Assembly (NCBI GenBank): GCA_024224995.1
Contig: JAAENB010000059.1
Location: 1 to 6,238 of the forward strand
Direction: 5' to 3'
Source of the DNA: a bacterium
GTDB lineage: Bacteria > Spirochaetota > UBA4802 > UBA5550
Length of the DNA: 6,238 nt
The notes under the pieces were generated by a model. It did not search any database, was not told the origin of the DNA, and saw only the letters and a list, made by a program, of their open reading frames with translations. Position numbers and translations under genes: made by a program. Position 1 is the stretch's first letter. Every line of letters starts with the position of its first letter. Positions 5,706 to 6,238 of this stretch are shown here, piece after piece.

Positions 5706-6089
5706 TTAAAGAGAAACAATCAAGGGCACGGAATAGAACGCGCTCCCTGCCAAAAAAGCGATAAAAAACGGAAGAGATCCCTTTTCCTTAAGACCGATGT
5801 AAACCGGCTGCATCAATGCCCGGATAAACCAGTAAATAGCAATAGACGCGAGAAGCGTATTGCCCAGCCCGCTGCCAAGCAGCTCCCCGGTATGAAAGAA
5901 CGAAATATAAGCAAAAACAGAGTAGAGAACAATTATCAGCTTATTCGTTATTTTTAGCAATGCCCGGTTCGTTTCATCCAGAGGCTCAAGAGTCTCCTTC
6001 CAGTTGAATATTTTTGGCCAGAAAACATCAAAAACCGCGAAAAGCAGGTGGTATCCGCCGCCAATATAAATAAGTATCTCGTAATTCAT
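5706..6089 (-). CDS. Small four-helix integral membrane protein of unknown function
   Basis: This 127-residue protein has four predicted membrane helices at about residues 4-24, 48-68, 76-96 and 105-125. The first helix and following loop hold a striking motif set: GGYHLLFAVFDVFW, FNWKE, then NRALLKI, with H14, W24, W30, N41 and R42 as the likely conserved positions; helix 2 ends in ISFFHTGELL. The pattern recalls small uncharacterised membrane proteins seen in several diderm phyla, but I know no function and infer none. The start ATG (complement of 6087-6089) has GAGAGAGGT about 7 nt upstream, a good ribosome binding site. The gene is convergent with tkt and separated from it by a palindrome. 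It has no same-strand neighbour in the window. GGGCACGG at 5724-5731, near its 3' end, matches half of the adjacent palindrome core, so the repeat may have invaded the C-terminal codons. Confidence 0.8.
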   Translation of the reverse strand: MNYEILIYIGGGYHLLFAVFDVFWPKIFNWKETLEPLDETNRALLKITNKLIIVLYSVFAYISFFHTGELLGSGLGNTLLASIAIYWFIRALMQPVYIGLKEKGSLPFFIAFLAGSAFYSVPLIVSL

Positions 6090-6158
6090 TATTATACCTC
6101 TCTCAAGAAACTCTTTTTAAATAGGGCCGGTTCCCGAAGATTTTATCCCGGGGCCATG

Positions 6159-6211
6159 CTCTGTTTCACGGGGTTGAAACCCCGAGCTACAACACGTCGC
6201 CCCGCTGGGGC
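6159..6211. repeat. Hairpin repeat cluster upstream of the minus-strand gene
   Basis: CTCTGTTTCAC (6159-6169) is followed by CGGGGTT-GA-AACCCCG (6169-6184) and GCCCC-GCT-GGGGC (6199-6211). The first 11 bases recur at 1903-1913, where GGGG-CGAA-CCCC follows, so this is a dispersed two-hairpin module. The whole stretch 6090-6238 contains no gene that I can support; apart from these repeats it should hold the promoter of the minus-strand gene, which I could not locate. Confidence 0.7.
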
Positions 6212-6238
6212 TATTCTGTCTTGGGTCAGCATTGAACC

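Noticed and set aside
5658..5957. Plus-strand open frame opposite the small membrane protein
   Set aside because: It begins within the palindrome and its product is a low-complexity basic string, whereas the minus-strand frame has clear membrane helices and a good ribosome binding site.
6091..6096. TATAAT on the minus strand as a promoter of the small membrane protein
   Set aside because: It lies directly between the ribosome binding site and the ATG, so it cannot be the promoter of a transcript that includes that ribosome binding site.

Overview
The window looks like a chromosomal segment of a diderm (Gram-negative-type) bacterium of moderate GC. Three things suggest this: a predicted lipoprotein with a lipobox, a predicted outer-membrane beta-barrel with a C-terminal Phe, and two enzymes of the futalosine route to menaquinone. 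That route is patchily distributed and occurs in some Spirochaetota, deltaproteobacterial lineages, Campylobacterota and others. I cannot fix the phylum from this window. The palindromic repeats in the gaps resemble dispersed repeats of environmental diderm genomes, which is an impression and not proof.

Layout: (1) 34-1588, two same-strand envelope genes, a von Willebrand A (VWA) lipoprotein and a beta-barrel-like protein of unrecognised family, probably one operon. (2) 1589-1999, a gene-free gap of about 410 bp made of short tandem and palindromic modules. (3) about 2012-3507, mqnD then mqnB, two menaquinone genes in a tight operon that ends in a good intrinsic terminator. (4) 3508-3672, an intergenic region with that terminator, a possible -10 box and a GGGGTT/AACCCC hairpin. 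(5) 3673-5655, a full-length transketolase. (6) 5656-5705, a 36-bp perfect palindrome between convergent genes. (7) 5706-6089 on the minus strand, a small four-helix membrane protein of unknown function. (8) 6090-6238, a non-coding end carrying another hairpin repeat cluster.

The genes do not form one pathway. mqnD and mqnB serve menaquinone synthesis, tkt serves the non-oxidative pentose phosphate pathway, and the first two genes act in the envelope. The most unusual signals are the shared palindrome family (19 of 20 bases identical at 1707-1726 and 5664-5683) and the start region of the barrel gene. There a strong ribosome binding site with a TAATG overlap points into a different frame from the long ORF, and a slippery A-run links the two frames. 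I found no CRISPR array, tRNA, rRNA, transposase or clearly new multi-gene system.
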